From positions 175,944 through 239,943 of the forward strand of contig NZ_JBQCKK010000005.1 of the NCBI RefSeq assembly GCF_051967035.1: 64,000 nucleotides of DNA, in the 5' to 3' direction. The notes below the pieces were generated by a model, which had not been told where the DNA came from, searched no databases, and saw only the letters and a list, made by a program, of their open reading frames with translations. This DNA comes from Brevibacillus sp051967035. GTDB lineage: Bacteria > Bacillota > Bacilli > Brevibacillales > Brevibacillaceae. The position numbers and the translations under genes were made by a program. Below, in pieces: positions 33,772-42,573 of the stretch; the first letter of the stretch is position 1; every line of letters begins with the position of its first letter.

Positions 33772-34893
33772 ATGAAACCAAGCCAAAAAATAGCGTCGCT
33801 CCTGGGAGCGGGCGTGCTGACAGCGCTTTTGGCGTGGCCCGCGCTCATGGGGCCGACGCAAGCAGCAGCCACTTCTTCTCAGGCAAAAGTCGTCGCGAAT
33901 TCCCTGAACGTTCGCAGCGAACCGTCCCTCCAGTCGTCCGTCGTCGCCACGCTGAAATACGGCACCGCCGTTACTGTCGTTTCGGAAGATTCCCATGGCT
34001 GGGTCAAAATCAAATACCAGCAGGCGAGCGGCTGGGTTGCCGGCTATTATTTGCAGAAAGGCCCAGCAGGCACGGCGGACTCGCCAGCTCCTGCTCCCGC
34101 TCCAACTGCTTCGGCAAGCCAACGGACCGGGATCGTAGCGGCCGATGCCCTGCGCATGCGCAAAGGCCCTGGACTGGAGCACGACATCCTTCATGTGCTC
34201 GCCTTGGGCACGCAGGTTGAGATACTCAAGAAGCAGGCGGACTGGCTACAGACCAGAACCGCCGACGGAAAAACAGGCTGGGTATCGTCCCTGTACATCC
34301 GCGAGGGAACAGCCAGCCGTGCCGTCAGCAGCCGCAGCCATGCAGGGGGATTGCGGGGAAAAGTGATTGTCATCGATCCGGGCCACGGAGGAAGCGACGT
34401 GGGGACGCTCGGGACAAAATGGGGCACCGAAGAAAAGACGCTGAACCACAAAACCTCCTTGCTGCTGGCGAGCAAACTGCGCCAGCGGGGGGCACAGGTC
34501 ATCATGACCCGGACTGCCGATTCGGAAAAGCCTTCTCTCGCGCAGCGGGTCGCGATCAGCGAAGCGAAAGCGGCAGACGCCTTTGTCAGCATTCACTACA
34601 ACTCCTCGACAAAGCCGAACAGCGGTACGTTGACCTTTTTTTACGCGCAAAACAAAGATTACGACCTCGCCCGCAGCATCGAGTCCCGCCTGGCCGGAGG
34701 GATTGGCTTGAAGAGCAACGGCCTATCTTTCGGCAACTACCACGTGTTGCGCGAAAACGACAGGCCGTCTGTGCTTGTGGAGCTTGGCTTTTTATCGAAT
34801 CCAAAAGACGAAGCGCTCGTTCGCACCGCCGCTTACCAGGAAAAAGCCGCACAAGCGATCGCGGACGGTCTCGCCGATTATTTCGGCAGCTAG
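33772..34893 (+). CDS. N-acetylmuramoyl-L-alanine amidase with SH3b repeats
   Basis: 373 residues. Signal peptide 1-33, two bacterial SH3 domains (ANSLNVRSEPSLQSSVVATL at about 42-95 and ADALRMRKGPGLEHDILHVL at about 123-180) separated by a PAPAPAP linker, then an Amidase_3 domain (198-373) with zinc ligands in VIVIDPGHGGSD, the glutamate in GTEEKTLN, SIHYNSS, and the catalytic glutamate in LVELGFLSNP. It cleaves the MurNAc-L-Ala bond in peptidoglycan; SH3b domains bind the wall. GAGGGAG stands 5 bases before the ATG. Ends in a 4-base overlap with the convergent gene. Confidence 0.92.
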   Translation: MKPSQKIASLLGAGVLTALLAWPALMGPTQAAATSSQAKVVANSLNVRSEPSLQSSVVATLKYGTAVTVVSEDSHGWVKIKYQQASGWVAGYYLQKGPAGTADSPAPAPAPTASASQRTGIVAADALRMRKGPGLEHDILHVLALGTQVEILKKQADWLQTRTADGKTGWVSSLYIREGTASRAVSSRSHAGGLRGKVIVIDPGHGGSDVGTLGTKWGTEEKTLNHKTSLLLASKLRQRGAQVIMTRTADSEKPSLAQRVAISEAKAADAFVSIHYNSSTKPNSGTLTFFYAQNKDYDLARSIESRLAGGIGLKSNGLSFGNYHVLRENDRPSVLVELGFLSNPKDEALVRTAAYQEKAAQAIADGLADYFGS

Positions 34894-35354
34894 CGGTACG
34901 GCAGGATGCTGTAGGAAAACAGTTTGCGCTCGAATTTGCCTTTGTCGCCAATGAGCTGGTACCACGTTTCCCCGATCAGCAGGTCGCAGGCGAAATCTTT
35001 TTCCAGCAACTGAACGATCCGGTTCGTATCTTCCTGCTCCTGATCGTCGGCTGTTGCAGAGGACAAGGCCAGCACAAAGTAGGACTGGTCCTCCTCCATT
35101 TCCAGAATTTGCAGGTAAACATCGTCGCCATGCTTGCGGTTAAACGCCTCGATGACACGCGCCAGTCCCTGCCTCGGCTCGACTTTGAATTTGGCCGCTT
35201 CCTTCCAGTTTGCAATCAGCGAATCATACAAGGAGCAGGTGAGAACGAAATGGCGGGTGTAGTCGCTGGGATCAAATGCTTTGGGCCCCGCTTTCCGCTC
35301 TTTTTCCGGGAGAACCACGAACGCTTTGTAGTTTTCAAAAAAACGATCGCTCAT
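34890..35354 (-). CDS. Hypothetical protein
   Basis: 154 residues, soluble: SDRFFENYKAFVVLPEKERK at the start, then RHFVLTCSLYDSLIANWKEA and LQILEMEEDQSYFVLALSSA. AAAGGA stands 9 bases before the ATG at 35354. The stop codon shares the palindrome CTAG with the amidase stop on the other strand. No known family was recognised. Confidence 0.6.
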   Translation of the reverse strand: MSDRFFENYKAFVVLPEKERKAGPKAFDPSDYTRHFVLTCSLYDSLIANWKEAAKFKVEPRQGLARVIEAFNRKHGDDVYLQILEMEEDQSYFVLALSSATADDQEQEDTNRIVQLLEKDFACDLLIGETWYQLIGDKGKFERKLFSYSILPYR

Positions 35355-35444
35355 GCAGGCCCGTCCTTTCCGTCCGACAGCTTTTCGTATGAAGTAGTAT
35401 CCACTACTCACCCAGGTCGTTATGTACAGGACAAAGGAAAAAGG

Positions 35445-35484
35445 AAAAAGGCCAAGTCGGTTTACCGATCGACTTGACCTTTTT
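35445..35484. terminator. Bidirectional terminator between the YitT gene and 34890-35354
   Basis: CCAAGTCG (35452-35459) pairs with CGACTTG (35470-35476) and flanking A and T runs extend the stem. It fits the minus-strand YitT gene ending at 35534. Confidence 0.8.
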
Positions 35485-35533
35485 CGCATGGTGGTAACGG
35501 TGGTATCGATATGCGTTTCAACTGGATTTCTCC

Positions 35534-36193
35534 TCATCGGTGTGTGAGCGAGACGCGGCCATGTCCGTGCGCCTCTTCCTCCACAGCGATTCCTGCACCA
35601 CCGGCATTCACCGTCCAGGTAATGACCTGGCTGGAGATCACGACAGCCACTATGGTGTACAGCATCTCCTTCATCGGTACATACCAGAACGACAGGCCCA
35701 GCACCATGGCGTCCAGCAACAGAAAAATCGTACCGATGGACAAACCTGTGTACTTGCTCAGCAACAGGGACAAAATATCGTCGCCGCCCGTGGCGGCTCC
35801 GTAGCGCAGAACCAGCCCGGTGCCGAGTCCGGTCAAAATCCCGGACAAAACGGAAGCGAGTGGCATCACGCTGCGCAAATCCATCACAATCGGCGAAAAC
35901 TGTTCGAACAGCTCATAAAACCCGGTAAAGGCCAGGGAAGCGAAAATCGTATCCCAGATGAACTGTCGCCCTCGCACTAACCAGGCAACCAAAAACAACG
36001 GGATATCCAAAAGCAGAATCATCATCGCCGGCGACAGGTCAAAAGCGTATTTGGCCAATAGCCCCAGGCCGACGAATCCGCCTTCAGACAAGTGGTTCTG
36101 ATAGTTGATATGATAATACGCAAAAGCAAGCAAACAGGCTCCAAACAAAATCATTCCGTAACGTTGAGTGAATTGCAGCGCTCTCCTCATCAT
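35534..36193 (-). CDS. YitT family membrane protein (short form)
   Basis: 219 residues with five to six membrane helices. GFVGLGLLAKYAFDLSPAMM, LGTGLVLRYGAATGGDDILS and the LLLSKYTGLSIGTIFLLLDA segment are the YitT (DUF161) core. The C-terminal DUF2179 domain of typical 280-290-residue members is absent; the protein ends in a histidine-rich tail. GAGGA precedes the ATG. Function of the family is unknown, though a transport role is often assumed. Confidence 0.85.
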   Translation of the reverse strand: MMRRALQFTQRYGMILFGACLLAFAYYHINYQNHLSEGGFVGLGLLAKYAFDLSPAMMILLLDIPLFLVAWLVRGRQFIWDTIFASLAFTGFYELFEQFSPIVMDLRSVMPLASVLSGILTGLGTGLVLRYGAATGGDDILSLLLSKYTGLSIGTIFLLLDAMVLGLSFWYVPMKEMLYTIVAVVISSQVITWTVNAGGAGIAVEEEAHGHGRVSLTHR

Positions 36194-36428
36194 CGATTCC
36201 TCGCATTTTTGTCGGTTTTGGCACAGACGACCAACCGACCACGGAGGAACATCGCAAGTATAAGTCGCTACTCATACAAAGAGCCTCGCTTTCGTAGTAG
36301 GCTAGTCGTCCAAGTGACGGTCGACTACTACGAAGCTAGATGTAGGAGAGGTCATACCGTTTCCAGATCGTCCGATGGGGACGCATGGTATCCTGATCCT
36401 TTCCATTGCTTTTTATCTATTATAGCAC
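36194..36428. repeat. Intergenic stretch with a 10-bp inverted repeat
   Basis: No gene is seen. TTCGTAGTAG (36291-36300) and CTACTACGAA (36325-36334) form a perfect inverted repeat with a 24-base loop that contains further complementarity (TAGTCG/CGACTA). It lies upstream of the YitT gene and downstream of the cobU terminator. AGTCGCTACT and CATACAAAG at 36263-36281 recur at 7743-7764. Confidence 0.5.
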
Positions 36429-36466
36429 AAAAAAAGGGAAAAAGACGACGCAAACCGTCTTTTCCC
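36429..36466 (-). terminator. Terminator of the cobalamin operon
   Basis: GGGAAAAAGACG (36436-36447) pairs with CGTCTTTTCCC (36456-36466); seven T follow on the minus strand, right past the cobU stop. Confidence 0.9.
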
Positions 36467-36470
36467 CTGC

Positions 36471-37040
36471 CTAAAAGCGAAATGCCCTTCTTTTGATTTC
36501 CAGCGGAATGCCTGCCGTGAGCAAAAACACCTGATCGGCCACCGCCGCCATCCGCTGATTCATCAAGCCGGCCAAGTCGCGGAACATGCGCCCCAGCGAA
36601 TAGTCGGGCACCAGTCCGTCCCCGACTTCGTTGGTGACAAGCAAGATCGTCCCGGGAAAGTCCCGCACGGCGGAAACCAGCGCATCGACCTGCGCAAGCG
36701 TCCGCTCGAACGCCTTTTCTTGCTCGTGGCGAATCAGCCAGTTGGACAGCCAGACGATCAGGCAATCGACCACGACGACCGCCTGTCTTTGCGCAAGCTC
36801 GTCTTGCCGTTGCCTTGCCGCGCGAATCACATCCGCGAGTGCATAAGGCTCCTCGATCGTCTCCCAGCCGAATCCGCTTTGCTGGCGCCGCTCGCGATGC
36901 CTGGCGATCCGCTCCTGCATTTCCTCGTCAAAAGCTTGCGCGGTAGCGATATAAAGACCTGTCTGCCCCAGGCGAGCCGCGTATGTTTCCGCGAAGGTGC
37001 TCTTGCCGCTGCGCGCTCCGCCTGTCACGAGTACGATCAT
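36471..37040 (-). CDS. cobU: Adenosylcobinamide kinase / guanylyltransferase
   Basis: 189 residues. P-loop GGARSGKS (7-14), YIATAQAFDEEMQERIARHR, the VVVVDCLIVWLSNWL strand-turn and LLVTNEVGDGLVPDYSLGRM typical of CobU. It phosphorylates adenosylcobinamide and transfers GMP to it, the entry to nucleotide loop assembly. Last gene of the riboswitch-controlled corrinoid operon. AGGGAGG stands 8 bases before the ATG. cobS, cobT and cobC are not in the window, so late steps must be encoded elsewhere. Confidence 0.92.
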   Translation of the reverse strand: MIVLVTGGARSGKSTFAETYAARLGQTGLYIATAQAFDEEMQERIARHRERRQQSGFGWETIEEPYALADVIRAARQRQDELAQRQAVVVVDCLIVWLSNWLIRHEQEKAFERTLAQVDALVSAVRDFPGTILLVTNEVGDGLVPDYSLGRMFRDLAGLMNQRMAAVADQVFLLTAGIPLEIKRRAFRF

Positions 37041-37053
37041 GTGATGACCTCCC

Positions 37054-37830
37054 TTACGAACCGGCTTGCAGCATGATCTGCGGCAAGTGATTCACAGGAT
37101 GCTCCATGACGATCGGCCTCGTTCCGTACACGGCCTCGATCCGGTCGCTTTGCAGCATGTCTGTGGGCGTGCCTACGCCGATTTGCTCCCCTTTGTGCAG
37201 CATCAGCAGGCGATCGCAATAAAGCGAAGCCAGATTCAAATCATGAAGCACCGCAACCACGGTCACCTGCGTCGTCCTTTGCCACTGGCGCACAATATCC
37301 ATCAACTGAATCTGGTAGCCGATATCGAGATAGGTAGTCGGCTCGTCCAGCAGCAATAGCTGCGGCTTCTGGACGAGCGCCTTTCCCAGAGCGACACGCT
37401 GCTTTTCTCCTCCGCTCAGTTGGTCCAGCGTACGATCTGCCAGCGGTGTCAGCCCCAGAAGCTGCATGATCTCGTCGATGAGCGGCGCGACGTCTGTCTT
37501 TTCCTCGCCCAGCCAGTTTTGGTACGGAAAACGGCCCATCTCCAGCACCTCGCGAACCCGAAAGCCGACCGGAGGCAGCCCTTCCTGTTCGAGTACGGCG
37601 AGAACCCGCGCCAGTTCCTTGCGCGTATAGCGACCGAGCGGTTTCTCGGCGAGCCGAATTTCCCCCGCATCCGCGGCAATTACACCGGAGAGCATGCCGA
37701 GAAGCGTTGATTTTCCGCTTCCATTGGGGCCAATAATTCCAAAAAACTCTCCCCGCCGGACAGCAAACTCGATCCCGCGCAGGACAGACACATTCTGGTA
37801 AGATTTTTGCAAGCCCCGCACTTCAATCAC
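37054..37830 (-). CDS. btuD: Cobalamin/corrinoid ABC transporter ATPase
   Basis: 258 residues. Walker A GPNGSGKST, signature LSGGEKQRVALGKALV, Walker B LLLLDEPTTYLDIGYQ, and H-loop in AVLHDLNLASLYCDRLLM, as in the FecE/BtuD/FhuC group. GTG start with AAGGAGG about 10 bases upstream, inside the end of the permease gene. Corrinoid rather than siderophore specificity is inferred from the cobalamin riboswitch and cobU. Confidence 0.88.
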   Translation of the reverse strand: MIEVRGLQKSYQNVSVLRGIEFAVRRGEFFGIIGPNGSGKSTLLGMLSGVIAADAGEIRLAEKPLGRYTRKELARVLAVLEQEGLPPVGFRVREVLEMGRFPYQNWLGEEKTDVAPLIDEIMQLLGLTPLADRTLDQLSGGEKQRVALGKALVQKPQLLLLDEPTTYLDIGYQIQLMDIVRQWQRTTQVTVVAVLHDLNLASLYCDRLLMLHKGEQIGVGTPTDMLQSDRIEAVYGTRPIVMEHPVNHLPQIMLQAGS

Positions 37831-37837
37831 GATGAAA

Positions 37838-38875
37838 CTACCTCCTTCCGATCCGTTTGTTCTGCTTCAGCAAATAGGCGAAAAACGGCGCTCCCAAAAA
37901 CGCGGTCACGACCCCGAGCGGGATTTCTGTCGGAGCAAGCAGCATCCGCGCCAGCGTATCGGCCCACAGCACGTACACACCGCCGCAGATCGTCGCCATC
38001 GGCAGCAGAATGCGGTAGTCGGGGCCGACCAGCATCCGCACCAGATGCGGCACGACCAGCCCGACAAATCCGATAATCCCCGCAATCGAAACCGCCGCCG
38101 CAGTCAAAAGCGTGGAGACCAGCAAAATGGCCAGCTTCGCCTTGTCGACATGTACGCCGAGATGCGCCGCCTGCCGCTCCCCGAGCGCAAACAGGTTCAA
38201 CGAACGAGCATAGCCAAACAGCACGAGCGCACCGATCAGCAAATACGGAATCAGTACGTATGTAAAGGCCCAGCCGCGAAACGACAGGCTGCCCATCAGC
38301 CAGAAGACGATCTCGTTCACGGTCTGATCCGACAAGGACACCATGAAGGACACGAGCGAACCAAGAAATGCCTGGATGACGACGCCGGACAAAATCAGCG
38401 TCTCTGTCTGTAGCTTGCCCTGCGTCTTGGCGAGCGCAAGCACAATCCACAAGCTGACGATTCCGGTCAAAAAGGCGACGACAGGCGTGCTCCACTCCCC
38501 GAGAACGGCGAACTGCAAGCCGAACAGGATCAGAAAAGCCGCACCGACGGCCGAACCGGATGCTACGCCCATCGTGAACGGGTCCGCAAGCGGATTGCGC
38601 AACACGCCTTGAAAGCCCGCGCCCGCAAGCGACAGGCAAGCCCCGATCAGAACTGCGAGCACGACGCGCGGAAACCGCACCTTCATCACAATCTGCTCGG
38701 ACGACTCCGGCCATGTCGCCGGAATCCAGTCTGACATGCCGGGAAGCTGGTGCAAGAGGATGAGCCATACTTGCGAAAGAGGGAGCGCTGCCGCTCCCAT
38801 CGAAATGCTGACTACCACGGATACGAGCAGCACGAGGCTGCTCGCTCCTCCCCATACAAGCCATTGCTTTTTCAT
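37838..38875 (-). CDS. btuC: Cobalamin/corrinoid ABC transporter permease
   Basis: 345 residues of the FecCD/BtuC family, about ten membrane helices. VRFPRVVLAVLIGACLSLAG, FQGVLRNPLADPFTMGVASG and GFVGLVVPHLVRMLVGPDYR (the cytoplasmic coupling segment) are the expected blocks. It starts 3 bases after the btuF stop. Middle gene of the operon btuF-btuC-btuD-cobU. Confidence 0.88.
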   Translation of the reverse strand: MKKQWLVWGGASSLVLLVSVVVSISMGAAALPLSQVWLILLHQLPGMSDWIPATWPESSEQIVMKVRFPRVVLAVLIGACLSLAGAGFQGVLRNPLADPFTMGVASGSAVGAAFLILFGLQFAVLGEWSTPVVAFLTGIVSLWIVLALAKTQGKLQTETLILSGVVIQAFLGSLVSFMVSLSDQTVNEIVFWLMGSLSFRGWAFTYVLIPYLLIGALVLFGYARSLNLFALGERQAAHLGVHVDKAKLAILLVSTLLTAAAVSIAGIIGFVGLVVPHLVRMLVGPDYRILLPMATICGGVYVLWADTLARMLLAPTEIPLGVVTAFLGAPFFAYLLKQNKRIGRR

Positions 38876-38878
38876 TGT

Positions 38879-39856
38879 TTATTTCACCAGGTCAGGATAA
38901 ATCGCCTTGGCTACCTCGATCAAGCCTTGTGTAATCCGTGGTCCCGGGCGCGCGAGAATGTTTTGATCCAGCCCGAAGATTTGCTTCTCGCGGATCGCTT
39001 TCATCGTATCCCAGCCGTTGCGGTTGGCGATGATCTCCTCCAGCTTCGCTCCTGTCTTCTCATCGGTAATGCCTTTGGCGTACAAAATGACGTCAGGATC
39101 GCTTTTCAAAATTTTTTCCTCGCTGATCGGATTCCAGCCCTCCGTGTCGGCCGCAATATTCGTTCCGCCTGCCAGCGTCACCAGCTCGTCCAGGAACTCC
39201 CCTTTGCCTACCGTCCAGCCTGGCGCAAACTCCAGGTAAACTCGTTTCTTGTCTTCCGGCTTTACCGCTTTGACGGCATCCTGGACGCGGGCGATATCCT
39301 GTTTCATGGCGGCGACGACTTTTTCCGCCTGCTCCTGTCGGTTCGTGATGACCCCCATCGTCAAAATGTTGTTCAGGATGTCATCTATCTTTTTCGGATG
39401 CGTAACGTACACCGGCATGCCGAGCGATTTCAGCTTGTCCGCAACCGGCTTTTCCATGGAGATTCCCCCGATGACCAGATCGGGCGACTGGGCGAGAATC
39501 GCCTCTTCGCTCGGCTTGACGACTCCGCCCACCTTCGGCTTCGTGCCGGCTTCTGCCGGATAGTCGTCAAAGTCAGAGACGCCGACGATCCGATCGTTCA
39601 AGCCGAGCGCGAACAAAATTTCCGTCTCTGCCGGAGAGGTAGAGACGATGCGTTGCGGCTCTTTGGCCACGGTTACTTCTTTTCCCGTGGCGTCTTTGAC
39701 CGTAAGCGGGTAGACGGTCTGTTTGGCAGCTGCGTCCTGCGATGCAGTCTGCGGCGCCTCTGCCTGCGGAGCAGGTGCCGTCTGGGTGTTGCCGCCGCAG
39801 CCGACGAGACTTGCGGCCAGCACGAGCGGGATGAGCCATTTCCATGCGCGTTTCAT
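38879..39856 (-). CDS. btuF: Cobalamin/corrinoid-binding lipoprotein
   Basis: 325 residues. Lipoprotein signal with lipobox LVGC, then a PQTA-rich linker, then a class III periplasmic-binding fold: RIVSTSPAETEILFALGLND, GVSDFDDYPAEAGTKPKVGG and QSPDLVIGGI are the BtuF-like motifs. AAAGGAAG stands 8 bases before the ATG at 39856. First gene after the cobalamin riboswitch; binds extracellular corrinoids and hands them to BtuCD. Confidence 0.9.
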   Translation of the reverse strand: MKRAWKWLIPLVLAASLVGCGGNTQTAPAPQAEAPQTASQDAAAKQTVYPLTVKDATGKEVTVAKEPQRIVSTSPAETEILFALGLNDRIVGVSDFDDYPAEAGTKPKVGGVVKPSEEAILAQSPDLVIGGISMEKPVADKLKSLGMPVYVTHPKKIDDILNNILTMGVITNRQEQAEKVVAAMKQDIARVQDAVKAVKPEDKKRVYLEFAPGWTVGKGEFLDELVTLAGGTNIAADTEGWNPISEEKILKSDPDVILYAKGITDEKTGAKLEEIIANRNGWDTMKAIREKQIFGLDQNILARPGPRITQGLIEVAKAIYPDLVK

Positions 39857-40013
39857 ATGTATGACTTCCTTTCTGTGCGACTGGTTGATTCCTAGCAAAG
39901 AAAAACCCTTCGCTTCCAACCGGAAAACAAAGGGTCGACTTGTCAGGATGACGGCGGCTCACGCCAAAAGCGTCCTGAACGGGCCGAACCTTTCCGCGAA
40001 GGCGCAGGCACAT

Positions 40014-40140
40014 CAGACAAACAGGCAGGTCTCCTGGCTTGGCAGCTTTGCGACAGCCGCTTTACAGTGGCGGGACCGCGCCGGATTCGCACCGGCTTCC
40101 CTTTTCACCTCGTCCCTTGTGAGGACCAAGGCACCTGTTT
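40014..40140 (-). promoter_or_regulatory. Cobalamin riboswitch
   Basis: Read on the minus strand the segment has the classical order: GGTGCC near 40135, GGGAAGCCGGTGCGAATCC, the B12 box region GCCACTGTAAAG (40075-40064), and AAGCCAGGAGACCTGCCTG at the end. It precedes btuF and should shut off the uptake and salvage operon when adenosylcobalamin is plentiful. The expression platform lies between 39857 and 40013; I could not settle its pairing. Confidence 0.95.
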
Positions 40141-40292
40141 GCGCGTATTCCATTGTCATGGCCCGCAAGCATGCTAAGACTCATCCACCATGATAGCATT
40201 CCTTTGTCAAAAAAAGAATGCTTTTTCACCGGCCGCACGGCTTTGCCACGCAGGCTGCGCTTCTTGTTCACACCACCGCCTGGCCTCTTCCG

Positions 40293-41240
40293 CTATGGTC
40301 GGTTCCTTTGCAAATAGTCGACAATTCCCATCGCACATACTTGCAAATCGAGCCGCAGCACGTCCAGCACCTCGTGCCCGTCGCCGATCCCCCGCGATTG
40401 CAGATGGGCCAAGACGCGTGCGAACAGCCGCTCCGCCAGTTCGCCATCGCCGAGTCCGGCGGCTACGACCGCCTCACCTTCCGCGACAAAGACAGGAAGC
40501 CACTCGCGCACCTGTCGGTAGACGCTGGCAACATCGTCGGTCGCGCCAAAATGACCGAAGTACATCCGCTCCAACTCGCGCTGTTCAAATCGTTCCACGG
40601 AGCGCAGCATCGCCTGCGGATCAAACTGGTTCGGCGAGGTGGACGGCAGGACGAAGTGAATGCCGTCCTTTTGGAGCTGCGGGTAGAAGACGCCCGCCGT
40701 ATCGCCCGTGAACATGCCGCGGCTGACAGGATCGTATATGCTGAAATGGTGGTTGGCATGTCCCGGCGTGTCCCAAAATTCCAGGGCACAATGGGCGCCA
40801 ATTTGCAGCGTCTCTCCGTCGCCGCGCACGATCATCCGCTCTTCGGGAACGGCGACAATCGGATCGAACAGACGGTCGAAATCGTCGCGATAGACTGCTC
40901 TGGCGCCCGCGATCAGCCGGCTCGGGTCTGCCAGATGGCGCGCTCCTTTTGGATGCACCACGATTTTTGCCTGCGGGCACTCGCGCAAAAAAAGCCCCGC
41001 TCCTCCCGCGTGATCGAGGTGAATGTGCGTCACGATGATATACTTCACCTGCTCCGGGGAAAATCCGAGCTTGCGCAGCCCTTCCCGTATGTACGGGACA
41101 GAGGGGCTTGGCCCTGTCTCGACCAGCGTCAGCTCTTCCTCGGCGATGACATACGTTCCCGTCCGCTGCTCCCACCCCATATCAAACCCGTCGATCAGAT
41201 GGATGCGCTGCCCCAAGGAAATCGGTTCTGTAGGCTTCAT
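40293..41240 (-). CDS. MBL-fold metallo-hydrolase
   Basis: 315 residues. The metal motif THIHLDHAGG (71-80, H72 H74 D76 H77), then WDTPGHANHHFSIYD and MFTGDTAGVFYPQL supply the remaining ligands. The C-terminal helical extension (VRYQVREWL-like and an arginine-rich end) resembles the group of MBL proteins near glyoxalase II and quinolinate-type hydrolases. Cytoplasmic; a thioester or lactone substrate is plausible. The 40141-40292 stretch between it and the riboswitch has no gene. Confidence 0.85.
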   Translation of the reverse strand: MKPTEPISLGQRIHLIDGFDMGWEQRTGTYVIAEEELTLVETGPSPSVPYIREGLRKLGFSPEQVKYIIVTHIHLDHAGGAGLFLRECPQAKIVVHPKGARHLADPSRLIAGARAVYRDDFDRLFDPIVAVPEERMIVRGDGETLQIGAHCALEFWDTPGHANHHFSIYDPVSRGMFTGDTAGVFYPQLQKDGIHFVLPSTSPNQFDPQAMLRSVERFEQRELERMYFGHFGATDDVASVYRQVREWLPVFVAEGEAVVAAGLGDGELAERLFARVLAHLQSRGIGDGHEVLDVLRLDLQVCAMGIVDYLQRNRP

Positions 41241-41314
41241 ATGTACCTCCTCTTTTTCAGGAATATTTCCACTTTATCATCTATTCGACAACGAGACGAC
41301 AGACCCCTTTGCCG

Positions 41315-41800
41315 CTATGGACACGAAGCGATGCAGGCGACCTGTCCGTTCGTCATTTGCACCAGTTGCCCGGGAGTCAGTTGAAATACCGCCTTCGGAT
41401 GCCCTGCCGCCGCCCAAATGACTTCATAGCGGAACAAGTCTTCGTCAATCCACGTCTCGATGGGCGCGCGATGCCCGACAGGGGCCACGCCGCCGATTAC
41501 AAAGCCCGTTTTTTCCCGGACAAAATCCGCATCGGCTTTGCCCGGCTTTTCTCCGACCAGCTTTGCCAGTCGCTTCTCGTCAACCCGGTTAGCGCCACTG
41601 GCGACCACGAGCAACGGCTTGTCTGACGAGGGCAACCGAAAAATGATCGATTTCGCGATCTGCGCCACCTCGCAACCGATCGCGGCCGCCGCTTCCGCCG
41701 CCGTCCGGGTGCTGTCCGGCAATTCGACGACTTGATTGGCGTACCCGAGTTCCTTCAGCTTCGCCTGTACCTTTTGCGCGCTTTCCTTTACTGGCTGCAT
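41315..41800 (-). CDS. YbaK/EbsC-type aminoacyl-tRNA deacylase
   Basis: 161 residues. The YbaK core reads VVELPDSTRTAAEAAAAIGC, EVAQIAKSIIFRL, ANRVDEKRLAKLV and GFVIGGVAPVGHRAPIETWI, the latter two forming the active-site pocket of tRNA-editing domains. I chose the ATG at 41800, with AGGAG 10 bases upstream. A longer frame starts with ATGA overlapping the stop of the XRE gene, so the pair is probably co-transcribed either way. It likely clears mischarged Cys- or Ala-tRNA. Confidence 0.85.
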   Translation of the reverse strand: MQPVKESAQKVQAKLKELGYANQVVELPDSTRTAAEAAAAIGCEVAQIAKSIIFRLPSSDKPLLVVASGANRVDEKRLAKLVGEKPGKADADFVREKTGFVIGGVAPVGHRAPIETWIDEDLFRYEVIWAAAGHPKAVFQLTPGQLVQMTNGQVACIASCP

Positions 41801-41841
41801 CTGTCCCATTCTCCTTTCGCTCCTATCATCTGCCGTGCCAC

Positions 41842-42399
41842 TCATGTCTCTTCGTAGTACATCACGACCTGGATGACCGCTTGCTGTTCGCCGTCATTGC
41901 TGTACGCGTGGGGGACGTTTCCCGTGAAGCGAATCGCGTCCCCTTCGCGGAGGCGAAACGTCTCTTCCTTGATTTTCAAGGCAAACCGCCCGGCGCTGAC
42001 GCTGATATACTCGTACACGCCGTCATTGTGCGGCATGGAGAGATAGCTCGCGCCCGGGTCCAGCTCGATGCGGAACATCTCCATTTTCGTTAGCGGATCT
42101 AACGGAAACTGCAAGTAAGCCCTGCACAAGCCGTTGTCCTCGACAATCGGGACAATATCCGCCAGCGACACGACCGAGACAACGCTGTCCGGAGCCTTGA
42201 GCAATGCGGAAAAGGACACCTGCAAGCCCGTTGCTATTTTCCACAGCGTCGTCACCGTAGGCTGGGAGTCTCCGCGCTCTATCTGGTACAGCATGCCTTT
42301 GCTCACGCCTGTCAGTTCGGCCACCTTGTCGAGACTCAATCCTCTCTTTTTGCGCAGAAGCTCCAAATTGTTTCCGATGACTGTCTGGATCGATTCCAC
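41842..42399 (-). CDS. XRE-family regulator with cupin domain
   Basis: 185 residues. HTH_3 domain at 9-63 (NNLELLRKKRGLSLDKVAEL, MLYQIERGDSQPTVTTLWKI) and a cupin_2 domain at about 105-180 (MPHNDGVYEYISVSAGRFAL, LREGDAIRFTGNVPHAYSN). Such proteins regulate neighbouring transport or catabolic genes; here the partner is the YbaK-type gene directly downstream. No inducer can be inferred. Confidence 0.88.
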   Translation of the reverse strand: MESIQTVIGNNLELLRKKRGLSLDKVAELTGVSKGMLYQIERGDSQPTVTTLWKIATGLQVSFSALLKAPDSVVSVVSLADIVPIVEDNGLCRAYLQFPLDPLTKMEMFRIELDPGASYLSMPHNDGVYEYISVSAGRFALKIKEETFRLREGDAIRFTGNVPHAYSNDGEQQAVIQVVMYYEET

Positions 42400-42487
42400 G
42401 TTGCCCGCTCACCGCCTTGTATGTAATCTCAAACAAATTATACATGATAGCAAACAAACAGGAAAGAAAAGCGGGGGAGCAGGCATG

Positions 42488-42543
42488 AAAAAAGCACCGC
42501 CTCCAACCAGACCGAAGCTTCCCATCTGGTTTGGGGACGGTGC
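42488..42543 (-). terminator. Terminator of the mta-like gene
   Basis: A long imperfect hairpin: AAGCACCGCCTCCAACCAGA pairs with TCTGGTTTGGGGACGGTGC across 42491-42543, with six T on the minus strand. 42400-42487 shows nothing else. Confidence 0.8.
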
Positions 42544-42573
42544 GGATCGTGCCATTTCGAAGTCGCCGTCTGT

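Noticed and set aside
37827..38864. 345-codon minus-strand frame in parallel with btuC
   Set aside because: Same strand, other frame; the btuC frame has membrane helices and family motifs, this one does not.
39857..40013. Separate terminator hairpin between the cobalamin aptamer and btuF
   Set aside because: A GTCGAC palindrome and a T-rich stretch exist, but I could not find a convincing stem partner, so I left it as part of the riboswitch expression platform.
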